Source of the DNA: Rhizobiaceae bacterium
GTDB lineage: Bacteria; Pseudomonadota; Alphaproteobacteria; Rhizobiales; Rhizobiaceae
Assembly (NCBI GenBank): GCA_017644005.1
Contig: JAEPMJ010000002.1
Location: forward strand, 1-64,000
Length of the DNA: 64,000 nucleotides
Direction of reading: 5' to 3'
Part shown: piece after piece, positions 40,365-49,333 of the stretch
Position numbering within the stretch: the first letter of the stretch is position 1
Layout of the letters: each line of letters starts with the position of its first letter
The notes under the pieces: generated by a model
What the model was told of the DNA's origin: nothing
Seen by the model: only the letters and a program-made list of their open reading frames with translations
Database searches by the model: none
Made by a program: the position numbers and the translations under genes

Positions 40365-40817
40365 TCACAGCTTGGTAAGGCGTTCGTGTTCGTCGGCGCT
40401 CAATACATCGAGTGCGTGCATGAACTGAGCCGTCATTTCTGGGCTCAGCTTGGTCATGAAATGACTGTTCATGGACTCAACCGCGACACGGGACTGCTTT
40501 AGAACGTCCGCCCCGGCACCAGTCAGCGAAAGCTCGATCGTGCGCCCGTCGCTGCTGCCGCCATTGCGGCAGACCAGCCCTTTTGCCACCATGTCCTTGA
40601 GCAGACGCGACGTCGCCGGGCGGGTGATGCCGATATAGTCGGCGAGCTCGGAGGGGTTTGAAATTCCCTCGTCGCCAACCCCGGTGAGCACGCACCACAT
40701 CAGCCGGGTAAGGCCGAATGGCGCGAGTCCGCGCTCAAGCCGTGCCTGCATGATGCGCGACAAACGCGACACCCTGTAACCCAGTCTCCGGTGGAGTTCA
40801 TATTCTCGCATGTCCAC
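40365..40817 (-). CDS. MarR-family transcriptional regulator
   Basis: 150 residues. The winged helix-turn-helix is visible: N-P-S-E-L-A-D-Y-I-G-I-T-R-P-A-T-S-R-L-L, then the wing N-G-G-S-S-D-G-R-T-I-E-L-S-L-T. The first gene of a two-gene operon with the dehalogenase fusion and divergent from the TRAP genes. MarR proteins usually repress until an aromatic ligand binds, so this is the likely substrate sensor for the module (inference). The ATG at 40811 is an alternative start. Confidence 0.92.
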   Translation of the reverse strand: MDMREYELHRRLGYRVSRLSRIMQARLERGLAPFGLTRLMWCVLTGVGDEGISNPSELADYIGITRPATSRLLKDMVAKGLVCRNGGSSDGRTIELSLTGAGADVLKQSRVAVESMNSHFMTKLSPEMTAQFMHALDVLSADEHERLTKL

Positions 40818-40835
40818 TGCCCTTTGAAATTAAAC

Positions 40836-40860
40836 TTGACGAACTAATTAACATTGTCAA
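40836..40860. promoter_or_regulatory. Inverted repeat in the divergent promoter region, candidate MarR operator
   Basis: TTGAC (40836-40840) and GTCAA (40856-40860) are separated by 15 A/T-rich bases with AATTA at the centre. The arms also form -35-like hexamers on both strands (TTGACG on plus, TTGACA on minus). A repressor bound here would control both the marR-dehalogenase and the TRAP operons. Confidence 0.5.
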
Positions 40861-40936
40861 TCATCTGATTACCGAGGGTAACTAAATGCAGGCAGTCTTC
40901 GCACTGCGAATCCCCTCGACCCTGGGAGGAATATCA

Positions 40937-41932
40937 ATGCTTAACAAGATTCTGGCGGCCGCAGCCGTCGCGATGCTGGTGTGCGCCGCGCCGACGCACG
41001 CTTCCGAACTCAAACTTGCGCATTTCATGTCGCCGCAGCATCCGATGGATCGGCATATCATGACACCGCTCGCCGAGCGGGTGGCCGCCGCGTCCAACGG
41101 TGAACTCACAATCAAGGTTTATCCGGGCGGTGAATTGGGTTCAGGACCCAATCAGCAATATCGTCGCGCGGTGACCGGCATCGCAGATATTGCCTTCAAT
41201 CTTCCGCAATATACGCCGGCTCAGTTCAAGCGTTCGGTTCTTCTGCATGTGCCAGGGCTGTTCACGTCGCCTGAACAGGCAACCGCTACGATTTGGGACA
41301 GGATCGACGCACTGAACGAGGATTTCTCCGAAGTAAAACTGCTCGCATTCTGGACCAACAACCCTTCGATCCTGTTCACGCGTGAACGGGCAGTTCGGTC
41401 TCTTGCCGATATGAAAGGGCTGAAAGTCCGCATCCCTGACCCGGTCTCCGCCTCGATCGTCGAGGCCTGGGGCGCCATTCCGGTTTCGCTGCCAGCAACC
41501 GAAACCTATAACGCCCTAAGCACCGGCATTGTGGACGCCGTGCTGATCGATGCGTCGGCTGTCGGCTCCTACAAGCTGCATGAAATCACCAAATACGTGA
41601 CAACCGACATCCCGGGTGCACTGTCCACGTTCACATTGATCATGAACAAGGGCGCATGGGACGGCCTGAGTGAAGAGCAGCGCGGCATACTCGCGGCCGA
41701 GACCGGCAAAGACCTGTCGATGGAAGCCGCCGCCGCATTCAAGGGTGCGGGCGACAAGGGCATGGAGATGCTCGCGGCCGCCAATATCGAGCTGATCGAG
41801 CTGGGCGATACCGAACGCGCCGCCTTTGTTGAGGCCATGCAGGGACCGGTCTCGGCGTTTCTGACCTCCGAGGGCAACAACAGCGGCTTTGACGGCCCCG
41901 CCTTTGTCGACGGGTTCCGTACCGCGAACTGA
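40937..41932 (+). CDS. dctP: TRAP transporter substrate-binding protein (DctP family)
   Basis: 331 residues from the ATG at 40937, with GGGAGGA 7 bases upstream; the ATG at 40886 would put extra residues before the signal peptide. The signal peptide is L-A-A-A-A-V-A-M-L-V-C-A-A-P-T-H-A. Mature motifs: F-M-S-P-Q-H-P-M, then K-G-L-K-V-R-I-P-D-P with the Arg that binds the carboxylate in DctP proteins, and V-D-A-V-L-I-D. It binds an organic acid in the periplasm for the DctQM membrane part. Confidence 0.93.
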   Translation: MLNKILAAAAVAMLVCAAPTHASELKLAHFMSPQHPMDRHIMTPLAERVAAASNGELTIKVYPGGELGSGPNQQYRRAVTGIADIAFNLPQYTPAQFKRSVLLHVPGLFTSPEQATATIWDRIDALNEDFSEVKLLAFWTNNPSILFTRERAVRSLADMKGLKVRIPDPVSASIVEAWGAIPVSLPATETYNALSTGIVDAVLIDASAVGSYKLHEITKYVTTDIPGALSTFTLIMNKGAWDGLSEEQRGILAAETGKDLSMEAAAAFKGAGDKGMEMLAAANIELIELGDTERAAFVEAMQGPVSAFLTSEGNNSGFDGPAFVDGFRTAN

Positions 41933-41940
41933 GCCGGTCG

Positions 41941-42465
41941 ATGAACCACAATGAACCCGATGAGCTCCCGGAGGATACCGGGGGCTCGCTTCCGCTGATG
42001 CCCGCCGAAAAATGGCTGGTTTCGGCTCTGCAGTTCCTGGGCGGCATCGCACTTGGCGCACTGGCATTACTGACTGTCGCGGACGCTTTGTTGCGCTCTT
42101 TCGCCAACCGGCCGATCCTGGGTGGCAACGACATGGTGCAGGTATTGCTGGTACTGGTGGTCGCCGCCTCCATCCCGCTCTGCATTCACGCCGGGCGTGC
42201 CATCGCGATCGAGATGATCCTGGAGCGGCTGCCGGCCGGTTCCCGCATGGTCATTACCAAATTGTCGGATCTCTTGTGCGCAACTGTCCTGGCCGTCCTG
42301 TCCTGGCGCTGCGCCATCAACGCGAGCCAGGCGGCGCTTTTTGGTGAAACGACAATGCTCCTTCAGATACCCTTCGGGCCCTTCTACTGGTGCCTTGCCG
42401 TGTCATTCGCGCTCAGCGCCCTGCTGTTCGCGCTGAAATTTGCAGGCTGGAGACTTGCCCGATGA
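41941..42465 (+). CDS. dctQ: TRAP transporter small permease (DctQ)
   Basis: 174 residues with four membrane segments, at about 28-48, 62-82, 102-124 and 143-168. The N-terminal tail is acidic. It overlaps dctM by the ATGA at 42462-42465, so the two are translationally coupled. DctQ joins with DctM to form the sodium-driven transporter. Confidence 0.9.
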   Translation: MNHNEPDELPEDTGGSLPLMPAEKWLVSALQFLGGIALGALALLTVADALLRSFANRPILGGNDMVQVLLVLVVAASIPLCIHAGRAIAIEMILERLPAGSRMVITKLSDLLCATVLAVLSWRCAINASQAALFGETTMLLQIPFGPFYWCLAVSFALSALLFALKFAGWRLAR

Positions 42466-43775
42466 GTTCTGTCGCAATTGGCCTGCTCGGTTTCGCCGGG
42501 CTGTTCGGCCTCATGGCGGCCGGGGTACCGGTCGGCCTCGCCCTGCTTGCATCCGGTCTGGTCGGAACCGTTGCACTCGCGGGCTGGACATCTGCGGCCT
42601 ATACGCTCTCCGGTCAGGCTTTTGCGACCGCTGCCCACTACGAACTTTCGGTTCTGCCGCTTTTTATCCTGATGGGTAATCTCGCTTCGCGCTCGGGGCT
42701 GAGCAGGGATCTCTACGAAGTTGCCTATCGCTGGATCGGTCACCTGCGCGGCGGCCTGGCTGGCGCCACCGTTCTGGGTTGCGCGGGGTTTGCTGCACTG
42801 TCCGGCTCATCAATCGCATCCGCGGTCACGATGGGCCGCGTCGCCTACCCCAACATGCGCAGGTTCGGTTACGGCGGTAAACTCGCCACAGGCACGATTG
42901 CCGCCGGGGGCACGCTCGGCATTCTCATCCCGCCCTCGACCGGCTTTGTGCTCTACGCAACGTTGACGGAGCAGTCGATCGGGCGCCTCTTCATGGCCGG
43001 CATTCTTCCCGGGCTGCTGCTGACTGCGCTGTTCCTCATCGCCATCGCCATCATCGTGCGCCTGCGGCCGGAAGAGGGCCCGGCCGGCACGCCTTCCGAC
43101 TGGCGGAAGCGCTTGCGCGCAACACGAAGGGCGTTCGGCATCACAGCCATTGTGCTCCTGACCATCGGCGGTATCTACGGCGGCATCTTCACGCCGGTCG
43201 AAGCCGCCGGCGTCGGCGCCGCGTTTGCCTTCATGATGCTTGTCGTGCGCGGCATGTTCAGCATTTCGGCCATGACCGACGTAATGGCCGACACGCTGCG
43301 CACCACCGGCATGTGTTTCCTGATCCTGATCGGCGCAAACGTCTTTTCGCCGTTTATCGCACTGACCGGCCTTCCGGCGGTCGTAGCAGAGCTTTTCGCG
43401 TCGTCGCCTCTCGGTCCCTATACGATGCTGCTGCTGATCATAGCCGTCTACGCCCTGCTTGGCATGGTCATCGAGGGATTGTCACTGATGGTCATCACCT
43501 TGCCGATCGTCTACCCGCTAATCCTCGGGCTCGGTTTCGACCCGATCTGGTTCGGCGTTGTCATGGTGATCGTGCTCGAGATGGGTTTGATCAGCCCGCC
43601 GGTGGGCGTAAATTGCTTCGTCGTCTCGACAATCGCACGCGACGTGAAGCTGGAAACCGTATTCGCCGGGGTCATGCCCTTCTGGGGGGCAATGGTCGTG
43701 GCAATCCTGCTGCTCATCGCGTTTCCGCAGATCGCGCTGCTGATGCCGAATTCAATGTTCAACCAGTTGCCCTAG
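42462..43775 (+). CDS. dctM: TRAP transporter large permease (DctM)
   Basis: 437 residues from the ATG at 42462. About twelve hydrophobic segments, with the family motifs S-G-S-S-I-A-S-A-V-T-M-G near residue 100, L-G-I-L-I-P-P-S-T near 150, and G-L-I-S-P-P-V-G-V-N-C-F-V near 380. It carries out sodium-coupled import of the acid delivered by DctP. Together the operon points to uptake of an anionic, probably aromatic, substrate for the neighbouring dehalogenase (inference). Confidence 0.94.
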   Translation: MSSVAIGLLGFAGLFGLMAAGVPVGLALLASGLVGTVALAGWTSAAYTLSGQAFATAAHYELSVLPLFILMGNLASRSGLSRDLYEVAYRWIGHLRGGLAGATVLGCAGFAALSGSSIASAVTMGRVAYPNMRRFGYGGKLATGTIAAGGTLGILIPPSTGFVLYATLTEQSIGRLFMAGILPGLLLTALFLIAIAIIVRLRPEEGPAGTPSDWRKRLRATRRAFGITAIVLLTIGGIYGGIFTPVEAAGVGAAFAFMMLVVRGMFSISAMTDVMADTLRTTGMCFLILIGANVFSPFIALTGLPAVVAELFASSPLGPYTMLLLIIAVYALLGMVIEGLSLMVITLPIVYPLILGLGFDPIWFGVVMVIVLEMGLISPPVGVNCFVVSTIARDVKLETVFAGVMPFWGAMVVAILLLIAFPQIALLMPNSMFNQLP

Positions 43776-43789
43776 CAGCCGCACCGGTC

Positions 43790-44419
43790 TCAGTTGAGGC
43801 CCAGCACCGAGGTGATTTCCGGAACCCTGTCGCGCAACAGCGCCAGGGTTGTCGCCCCACCGATCAACACGCCAATGATGACCAGCGCCAGACCGGACAA
43901 CGCCTCGCCGGCCCGGCTGCGCTTCGCCGTTTCGTCGCTCGCGACTGCAATCGATGGCTCCGAACCCGGTTGTGCGGTACGCGCGACCGAACGCTCCTCC
44001 GGCTCCACGAGTTGGCGTTTGCGTTCCACGATCCGTTCAGCGACATATCGCGTGACGGCCTCCGCGACGGGAGCGGCATCATCCGCTTCCGCGAGTACCA
44101 CGCGCCCGGCGCGGGTATCGCGCAGGAAACGATAGGTGCGGCGATCGCGGGCGATTGCGACATAAGCAACGGCGTCAATCCAGAACCGCGGCTGCACGCC
44201 GGAGGAAATCGCGAAGTCGAATATCTCGTCTTCCGCGGGCACATCCTCGATAACATCCTGAAGTTCCTGCTTCAGTACGTCCAGACGGGCGCGCTGCAGA
44301 TCGCGGATTTCGTGAACGACATCGTCACGATCGGCCCGTGCAGACTTGGCCTCCAGAATCGCCGCCGACAACCGCCGCACATTGTCCTGTTCTATCGCCT
44401 TTTCGGTGTTGTCACTCAT
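43790..44419 (-). CDS. Conserved hypothetical protein with a C-terminal membrane anchor
   Basis: 209 residues. The N-terminal ~75 are charged and helical (S-A-A-I-L-E-A-K-S-A-R-A-D-R-D-D-V). The middle has F-W-I-D-A-V-A-Y-V and D-R-R-T-Y-R-F-L-R-D-T-R. Residues ~180-200 form one membrane segment (L-S-G-L-A-L-V-I-I-G-V-L-I-G-G-A-T-T). I recall homologues in Rhizobiales but no function. It converges with dctM. Confidence 0.72.
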   Translation of the reverse strand: MSDNTEKAIEQDNVRRLSAAILEAKSARADRDDVVHEIRDLQRARLDVLKQELQDVIEDVPAEDEIFDFAISSGVQPRFWIDAVAYVAIARDRRTYRFLRDTRAGRVVLAEADDAAPVAEAVTRYVAERIVERKRQLVEPEERSVARTAQPGSEPSIAVASDETAKRSRAGEALSGLALVIIGVLIGGATTLALLRDRVPEITSVLGLN

Positions 44420-44526
44420 GGCTCTGCTTTCGAAACCGTTTACTAAGGTAAACAGAATCTTAGCACATCGGAGCGAGCCTGTGTGTGCAGTGCGTCAACA
44501 AGGTTTACAGGCGGAACGGATTGCGT

Positions 44527-45279
44527 TCAGCGCATGTTTCTTGCGATCAATTCCGAAACAAAATCAGGCACTTCCTGAGGCAACATATGGCCAACACCTT
44601 CGAGCAGGTGCAGCGCGAATTGCGGCGGCAGTGCGGCGGTTTGGGCAACGGGAAGAACATTGTCGATGGTGCCCCAGCAGACCGCGACCGGCATCGAGAG
44701 CCCGGCCATGCGCTCCCGCGGAATGGCACCCTGCCGCCCATCGCGCGTGATTGTCCGCGAAAGCGCAACCAGAGCATCTGCCTGCCCATCGGCTGCACGC
44801 CAGGCAGCAAGGGCCGCCACAACATCGTCGTCCACCGGTGTATCCCAACCTGTCATGGCCTCGAGTGTGGCCCTCAGTTCCGCATGCGAAACCGCTTCCG
44901 CGGAACGGGCGAGCAGCCTCGCATTGATCTGCGGGCCGAATCCGCCCGGCGCGAAAAGCGACATGGACGCTACGCGTTGCGGTGCTTCCAGCGCCATAAG
45001 CACGGCAATGGCCCCGCCCATCGAGTGGCCGGCGACATGAAACTGCTCGATGCCCCGGCGCGTCAGATCGGCCAGCACCGCATCGACCGCGACTTTGGGT
45101 TTGGCAGTTTCAGGCCAGGGATGGGAGTTACGGTGGCCGGGCAGGTCGTAGGCGAGGATACGGCAGTGCTGTGAAAGCAGCGGGATGACCGCGTCCCACG
45201 TCGCGTGGCTGCCGCCGAAACCGTGCAGCAGAACGACGGCTGGACCGGATCCGCCGGCTTCAAGCGCAAACAACCTCAT
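44527..45279 (-). CDS. Alpha/beta-fold hydrolase
   Basis: 250 residues from the ATG at 45279; GGAGG lies 9 bases upstream, which favours it over a GTG two codons earlier. Motifs: L-L-H-G-F-G-G (oxyanion), G-H-S-M-G-G (nucleophile Ser), W-G-T-I-D-N (acid) and G-V-G-H-M (His). It is cytoplasmic, with no signal. It resembles the hydrolase component seen in pyruvate dehydrogenase-type E2 fusions and dihydrolipoamide-linked hydrolases, but the substrate is open. Confidence 0.88.
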   Translation of the reverse strand: MRLFALEAGGSGPAVVLLHGFGGSHATWDAVIPLLSQHCRILAYDLPGHRNSHPWPETAKPKVAVDAVLADLTRRGIEQFHVAGHSMGGAIAVLMALEAPQRVASMSLFAPGGFGPQINARLLARSAEAVSHAELRATLEAMTGWDTPVDDDVVAALAAWRAADGQADALVALSRTITRDGRQGAIPRERMAGLSMPVAVCWGTIDNVLPVAQTAALPPQFALHLLEGVGHMLPQEVPDFVSELIARNMR

Positions 45280-45348
45280 CGCCACGCACCTCCGGCCAGG
45301 GTCAGGAATATTGGCAGGGCCGGCGCGGCTGGCACCGGCCCCGGCCGC

Positions 45349-47070
45349 TCATTCGGCAAGCATCAAAATCCGGTTCGCGGCAGAAACGACGGCTTCGAGT
45401 GATGCCGCTACGATGTTGGTGTTGATCCCGACACCGAACAGTTTGCCGCCCGGATGTTCCATTTCCATGTAGCAAACCGCTGCCGCATTGGAGCCGCGTT
45501 GCATTGAGTGCTCGGAATAGTCGATCACCGAGAGATCGACACCGATATGTTTGGAAAGCGCATCGACAAAACCGTCGATGGGGCCGGTGCCGACGCCTGA
45601 GATGTTGATTTCCTTGCCATTGTCGACAATCTGCGCCTCCACCGCGCGGCGGCCTTTGACCGAGGCATCCGGGAAGGTCTGGTGATCGACGAATTTGAGC
45701 CGCGCCGACGGCTGGTCGACATAAGCCTTGAGAAACTCCTCATAGATGCGTTTCGAGGGCAGTTCACGCCCCTCGCCGTCGGTGATCGCCTGAATCGACT
45801 GGCTGAATTCGACCTGCAGGCTGCGCGGCAGATTGAGGCCGTAGTCGGCCTGAAGCACATATGCGATGCCGCCTTTGCCTGATTGCGAATTGATCCGGAT
45901 GATCGCCTCGTAGCTGCGCCCGACATCCTGCGGGTCGATGGGCAGATAGGGCACCTCCCAGAGCGGCTTGTTGGCCTTCTTGAACGCCTTCATGCCCTTG
46001 TTGATGGCATCCTGGTGCGACCCGGAGAACGCCGTATAGACGAGCTCGCCGACATAGGGATGGCGTTCGGGGATCCGCAACTGATTGGAATACTCGTACA
46101 CATCCTTGATGCGCGTGATATCCGAGCAGTCGAGTTCGGGATCCACGCCCTGCGTGTACATGTTGAGCGCCAGAGTAACGATGTCGACATTGCCGGTGCG
46201 CTCGCCGTTGCCGAACAATGTTCCTTCCACACGGTCAGCACCGGCCATCAGGCCGAGCTCCGTCGCGGCGATACCCGTGCCACGGTCGTTATGCGGATGA
46301 AGCGAGATGATCACGCTGTCGCGCCGGTCGATATTGCGGCACATCCACTCGATGCGGTCGGCGTAAATATTGGGTGTCGACATCTCGACGGTGGACGGCA
46401 GATTGATGATCAGCCTGTCGTCAGGAGTCGGCTGAACCACGTCGATGACCGCGTTGCAGATATCGAGCGCGACATCCAGCTCCGTTCCGGTGAAGCTCTC
46501 GGGCGAATACTGGAACCGGTAGCCGCCGCCCGCGGCCGCGGCCATGTCGGTAATCATCTTGGCCGCGTCGGTCGCGATCTGCTTGATACCGGCGACGTCC
46601 TTTTCGAACACGACCCGGCGCTGCAGTTCGCTGGTCGAATTGTAGAAGTGGACGATCGGCTGATGCGCGCCTTCCAACGCTTCGAAGGTGCGTTTGATCA
46701 GTTCTGGACGGCACTGCACCAGCACCTGCAGCGACACATCCTGCGGCACGCCGGCTTCGGTAATGGCCCAGCGGGCGAAGTCGAAATCGGTTTGCGACGC
46801 GGAAGGAAACCCGATCTCGATTTCCTTGAAGCCCATATCGAGCAACAGCGCGAACATGCGCGCCTTGCGCTCATGTCCCATAGGATCGATCAGCGCCTGA
46901 TTGCCGTCACGCAGATCGACGGAACACCACACCGGCGCGGTTTCGATCTGCTTCGACGGCCATGTGCGGTCGCTAAGCGTGACTTGCGGATAATGTTCGT
47001 ATTTGCGGCCTGCCCCCGGCATTCCAGCGACGGGTCGGGTGGAAGATGGCGTCTCTTCGCGTTTGTTCAT
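45349..47070 (-). CDS. leuA: 2-isopropylmalate synthase
   Basis: 573 residues. It condenses acetyl-CoA with 2-oxoisovalerate in the first committed step of leucine synthesis. The catalytic barrel starts V-D-L-R-D-G-N-Q-A-L near residue 51 and includes S-L-H-P-H-N-D-R-G-T-G and E-G-T-L-F-G-N-G-E-R. The C-terminal ~150 residues form the leucine-sensing domain, with G-V-G-T-G-P-I-D-G. It is the longer LeuA type shared with actinobacteria. A Leu-rich leader peptide candidate is at 47190-47252, and a 25-codon frame that also ends 3 bases before this ATG lies in the leader. Confidence 0.95.
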   Translation of the reverse strand: MNKREETPSSTRPVAGMPGAGRKYEHYPQVTLSDRTWPSKQIETAPVWCSVDLRDGNQALIDPMGHERKARMFALLLDMGFKEIEIGFPSASQTDFDFARWAITEAGVPQDVSLQVLVQCRPELIKRTFEALEGAHQPIVHFYNSTSELQRRVVFEKDVAGIKQIATDAAKMITDMAAAAGGGYRFQYSPESFTGTELDVALDICNAVIDVVQPTPDDRLIINLPSTVEMSTPNIYADRIEWMCRNIDRRDSVIISLHPHNDRGTGIAATELGLMAGADRVEGTLFGNGERTGNVDIVTLALNMYTQGVDPELDCSDITRIKDVYEYSNQLRIPERHPYVGELVYTAFSGSHQDAINKGMKAFKKANKPLWEVPYLPIDPQDVGRSYEAIIRINSQSGKGGIAYVLQADYGLNLPRSLQVEFSQSIQAITDGEGRELPSKRIYEEFLKAYVDQPSARLKFVDHQTFPDASVKGRRAVEAQIVDNGKEINISGVGTGPIDGFVDALSKHIGVDLSVIDYSEHSMQRGSNAAAVCYMEMEHPGGKLFGVGINTNIVAASLEAVVSAANRILMLAE

Positions 47071-47189
47071 CTTTAAGGCTCCGGCTGTGTCCCGGCTGAA
47101 AAAAGCTCGGCGACACGGTATGAATTGCTGATCCGATTGATAAGGAGCATCAGGCCGCGGCGGCCCATTCGACCGCCGGGCGCTCCTCT

Positions 47190-47252
47190 TCAGCGAGCCC
47201 GGCGATCGCCGCTAAGGCCGAGTAGACGGAGCGTAGAAAAAAGCGCGCGCAT
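47190..47252 (-). CDS. Candidate Leu-rich leader peptide of leuA
   Basis: A 20-residue frame on the minus strand, about 120 bases upstream of leuA: M-R-A-L-F-S-T-L-R-L-L-G-L-S-G-D-R-R-A-R. Five of 20 codons are Leu, including adjacent CTA and CTC. A GC-rich hairpin with arms 47174-47181 and 47197-47204 overlaps its end, as expected if ribosome stalling at the Leu codons changes RNA folding. The ribosome binding site is weak, and I found no clean terminator before leuA, so the exact mechanism (attenuation or otherwise) is unknown. Confidence 0.5.
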   Translation of the reverse strand: MRALFSTLRLLGLSGDRRAR

Positions 47253-47383
47253 GGTCTCGCCCGCAAAGGCGGGCTTGCAAGGAACCGCGTATGTGCTGCG
47301 CATCGACATGAGCGGCGTGATAACGCGAAGGCAGTGTCAAGGCAAGTGCGGACGCTATGGTGCGCGCCAAATGGCGCCTGCCC

Positions 47384-48103
47384 TCAGGCGGTCGCGATGT
47401 GGCTCTGCACGGCTGCCATTGGCACCGGAGCGTCCTGTGGCTTGTCATGGCTCAGCACCACGACGACGGTGCCCACGGGTACCCGGCTGTACAGATCCAG
47501 AATATCCTGGTTGAACAACCGGATGCAGCCCGACGATATCGCCTTGCCGATCGACCAGGCCTCAGTCGTTCCGTGAATGCGGTAGAGCGTATCCACCCCG
47601 TCCTGGAACAGGTAGAGCGCACGCGGACCGAGCGGGTTGGTCAACCCCGGCTCCATGCCACCGGCAAGCGGGCCATAACGCGCCGGTTCCCGTTTGATCA
47701 TCGACTGGGTTGGCGTCCAGCGCGGCCACCGGGCCTTGCGCGCAACCGTAGCCCTGCCCTCGAATTCCAGGCCTGCCTTGCCCACGCCAATGCCGTAGCG
47801 CATCGCCTTGCGGTTTTCCTGCACAAGGTAGAGGAAACGGTTCGGCGTATCGATCACGATCGTCCCGGCGGCTTCGGGGCCATGGTAGGCAACCTGCTGG
47901 CGCAGATACTGCGTTTCGACATTGCTGATGTCGGTGGCCGGCAGGGGAAAGCGCTCATCCGGTTTGGGGCCGTACATCGCCACATAATACGGGTCCGGGC
48001 CGGCAGGCTTGAGCGGCTGGCGCGCGGTGACGCAGCCGGCAACTGCGGGAGCTAGGGCGATGGTGAGAGCGTGACGCAGGAACTGGCGGCGGGATAAGGA
48101 CAT
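47384..48103 (-). CDS. L,D-transpeptidase (YkuD/ErfK domain) lipoprotein
   Basis: 239 residues from the ATG at 48103. The N-terminus has S-R-R-Q-F-L-R (Tat-like) and then A-P-A-V-A-G-C, a lipobox. The YkuD active site is H-G-T-T-E-A-W-S-I-G near residue 190 and S-S-G-C-I-R-L, with the catalytic Cys. Such enzymes make 3-3 peptidoglycan cross-links or attach lipoproteins to the wall. Upstream frames past 48103 are not supported. The gene ends 131 bases before the leader peptide of leuA. Confidence 0.92.
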   Translation of the reverse strand: MSLSRRQFLRHALTIALAPAVAGCVTARQPLKPAGPDPYYVAMYGPKPDERFPLPATDISNVETQYLRQQVAYHGPEAAGTIVIDTPNRFLYLVQENRKAMRYGIGVGKAGLEFEGRATVARKARWPRWTPTQSMIKREPARYGPLAGGMEPGLTNPLGPRALYLFQDGVDTLYRIHGTTEAWSIGKAISSGCIRLFNQDILDLYSRVPVGTVVVVLSHDKPQDAPVPMAAVQSHIATA

Positions 48104-48268
48104 AACAGACGAAACCAAGCTTCTTTGCGGCCGCCGACGAGCGGCCTGTAAAGGTCGAGTTGCCCGCGAAAGATGGCGCGGGTCTGTGCCAAAAGCGTTC
48201 AAAAAAAGGCGCGCCGGTCGGTGTGGCGCGGGCGCCACAAGCCGCATGGCTGCCATGCAAAAAGGCCG

Positions 48269-49333
48269 CTACTCTCGAACGCTTTTCGCAACCAGCCGTG
48301 CGAGACTTGGGCCCATCAGAAGCACGATCAGGAAGCGCAGCATCTGCAACGCCATGACGAATGAAAGATCGACGCCATCGGCGGCCGCGGCGATGATGGC
48401 GACTGAGTCCATGCCGCCCGGGCTTGTGGCCAGATAGGCCGTAAGCGGATCGACGCCGGCAAACTGCGCCAGCAGAAATGCGATCAGCCCGCAAATCGCG
48501 ATCAGAGCTAGTATCGAGGCGGTCACCTGCCATAGCGAGCGCCGGATTTGCGAAATCGTTTCGCGATTGAAGCGCAGGCCGATCGTCAGCCCGACTGCGC
48601 CGTAGCTCGCCGCAAGCAGCCATTCGGGAAGCTGGAACTCGACTCCAGCTCCGGTATGAAGCGCAAAGGCGAGCAGAAGCGCTCCGATGAACTGCGGCGA
48701 GGCAAACCGCATCAGCTTGCCGACAAAAGGCCCAACGACCACGACAAAAATTGTCGCGGCGAAAGGCACGGCTTCGATCGGTGGAAACCACACCGTCTGA
48801 ATATCCCCCGCATCGGAGACCCATAACCGCGCGATGATCGCAGCTGCAGCGGTTACCAGCACGACCCGGTAATACTGCATGAAGGCAACCAGCCGCTGGT
48901 CGGCGCCGAACGCACCTGCCATGAGCACCATGGCCGACGCTGCGCCGGGCGCTGAACCCCAGACGGCAGTGGTCCCGGGAAGAATTTTCCAGAAGCTGAT
49001 CAGCCAGCCGAGCAGGCTGCTTGCAGCCAGCGTGATCACCACGCTGCCGACCAGAAGAGGCCAGTTGGCAACAAACGCCGGCAGGAACTCCGGCGAGAGG
49101 GAAGAAGCGATAAGACAGGCCACGACCGCCTGCGCCACGACGAACATGCGATGCGGCATGCGGATTGTCGCGCCACCGACCCCGAACAGGATTGCGCACA
49201 ACATTGGCCCGACGAGGAAAGCGGCAGGAAACTGCGCCGTTTCAAGCACAAGAGCGACGCCGACTGAGAGAATGGCGAGCGCTGCCCACTGCATGGCGGG
49301 CGGCAGTTTGGCAATTCCGGCCATGCCCATCAC
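48269..49333 (-). CDS. AbrB-family membrane protein
   Basis: 354 residues with about ten hydrophobic segments arranged in two similar halves. Each half has a central turn (G-S-A-P-G-A-A-S-A-M-V-L-M near 128, A-T-S-P-G-G-M-D-S-V-A near 306). This is the AbrB duplication family once called ammonia monooxygenase-related; function is not known. Its start overlaps the stop of the cation exporter gene by 4 bases (49330-49333). Confidence 0.87.
   Translation of the reverse strand: MMGMAGIAKLPPAMQWAALAILSVGVALVLETAQFPAAFLVGPMLCAILFGVGGATIRMPHRMFVVAQAVVACLIASSLSPEFLPAFVANWPLLVGSVVITLAASSLLGWLISFWKILPGTTAVWGSAPGAASAMVLMAGAFGADQRLVAFMQYYRVVLVTAAAAIIARLWVSDAGDIQTVWFPPIEAVPFAATIFVVVVGPFVGKLMRFASPQFIGALLLAFALHTGAGVEFQLPEWLLAASYGAVGLTIGLRFNRETISQIRRSLWQVTASILALIAICGLIAFLLAQFAGVDPLTAYLATSPGGMDSVAIIAAAADGVDLSFVMALQMLRFLIVLLMGPSLARLVAKSVRE

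Noticed and set aside
40338..40936. Cobalamin riboswitch near the B12-dependent enzyme
   Set aside because: The space upstream of marR and dctP is too short and shows no B12-box or matching stems.
45883..47076. 397-residue plus-strand frame opposite leuA
   Set aside because: Antisense shadow; leuA motifs are unambiguous on the minus strand.
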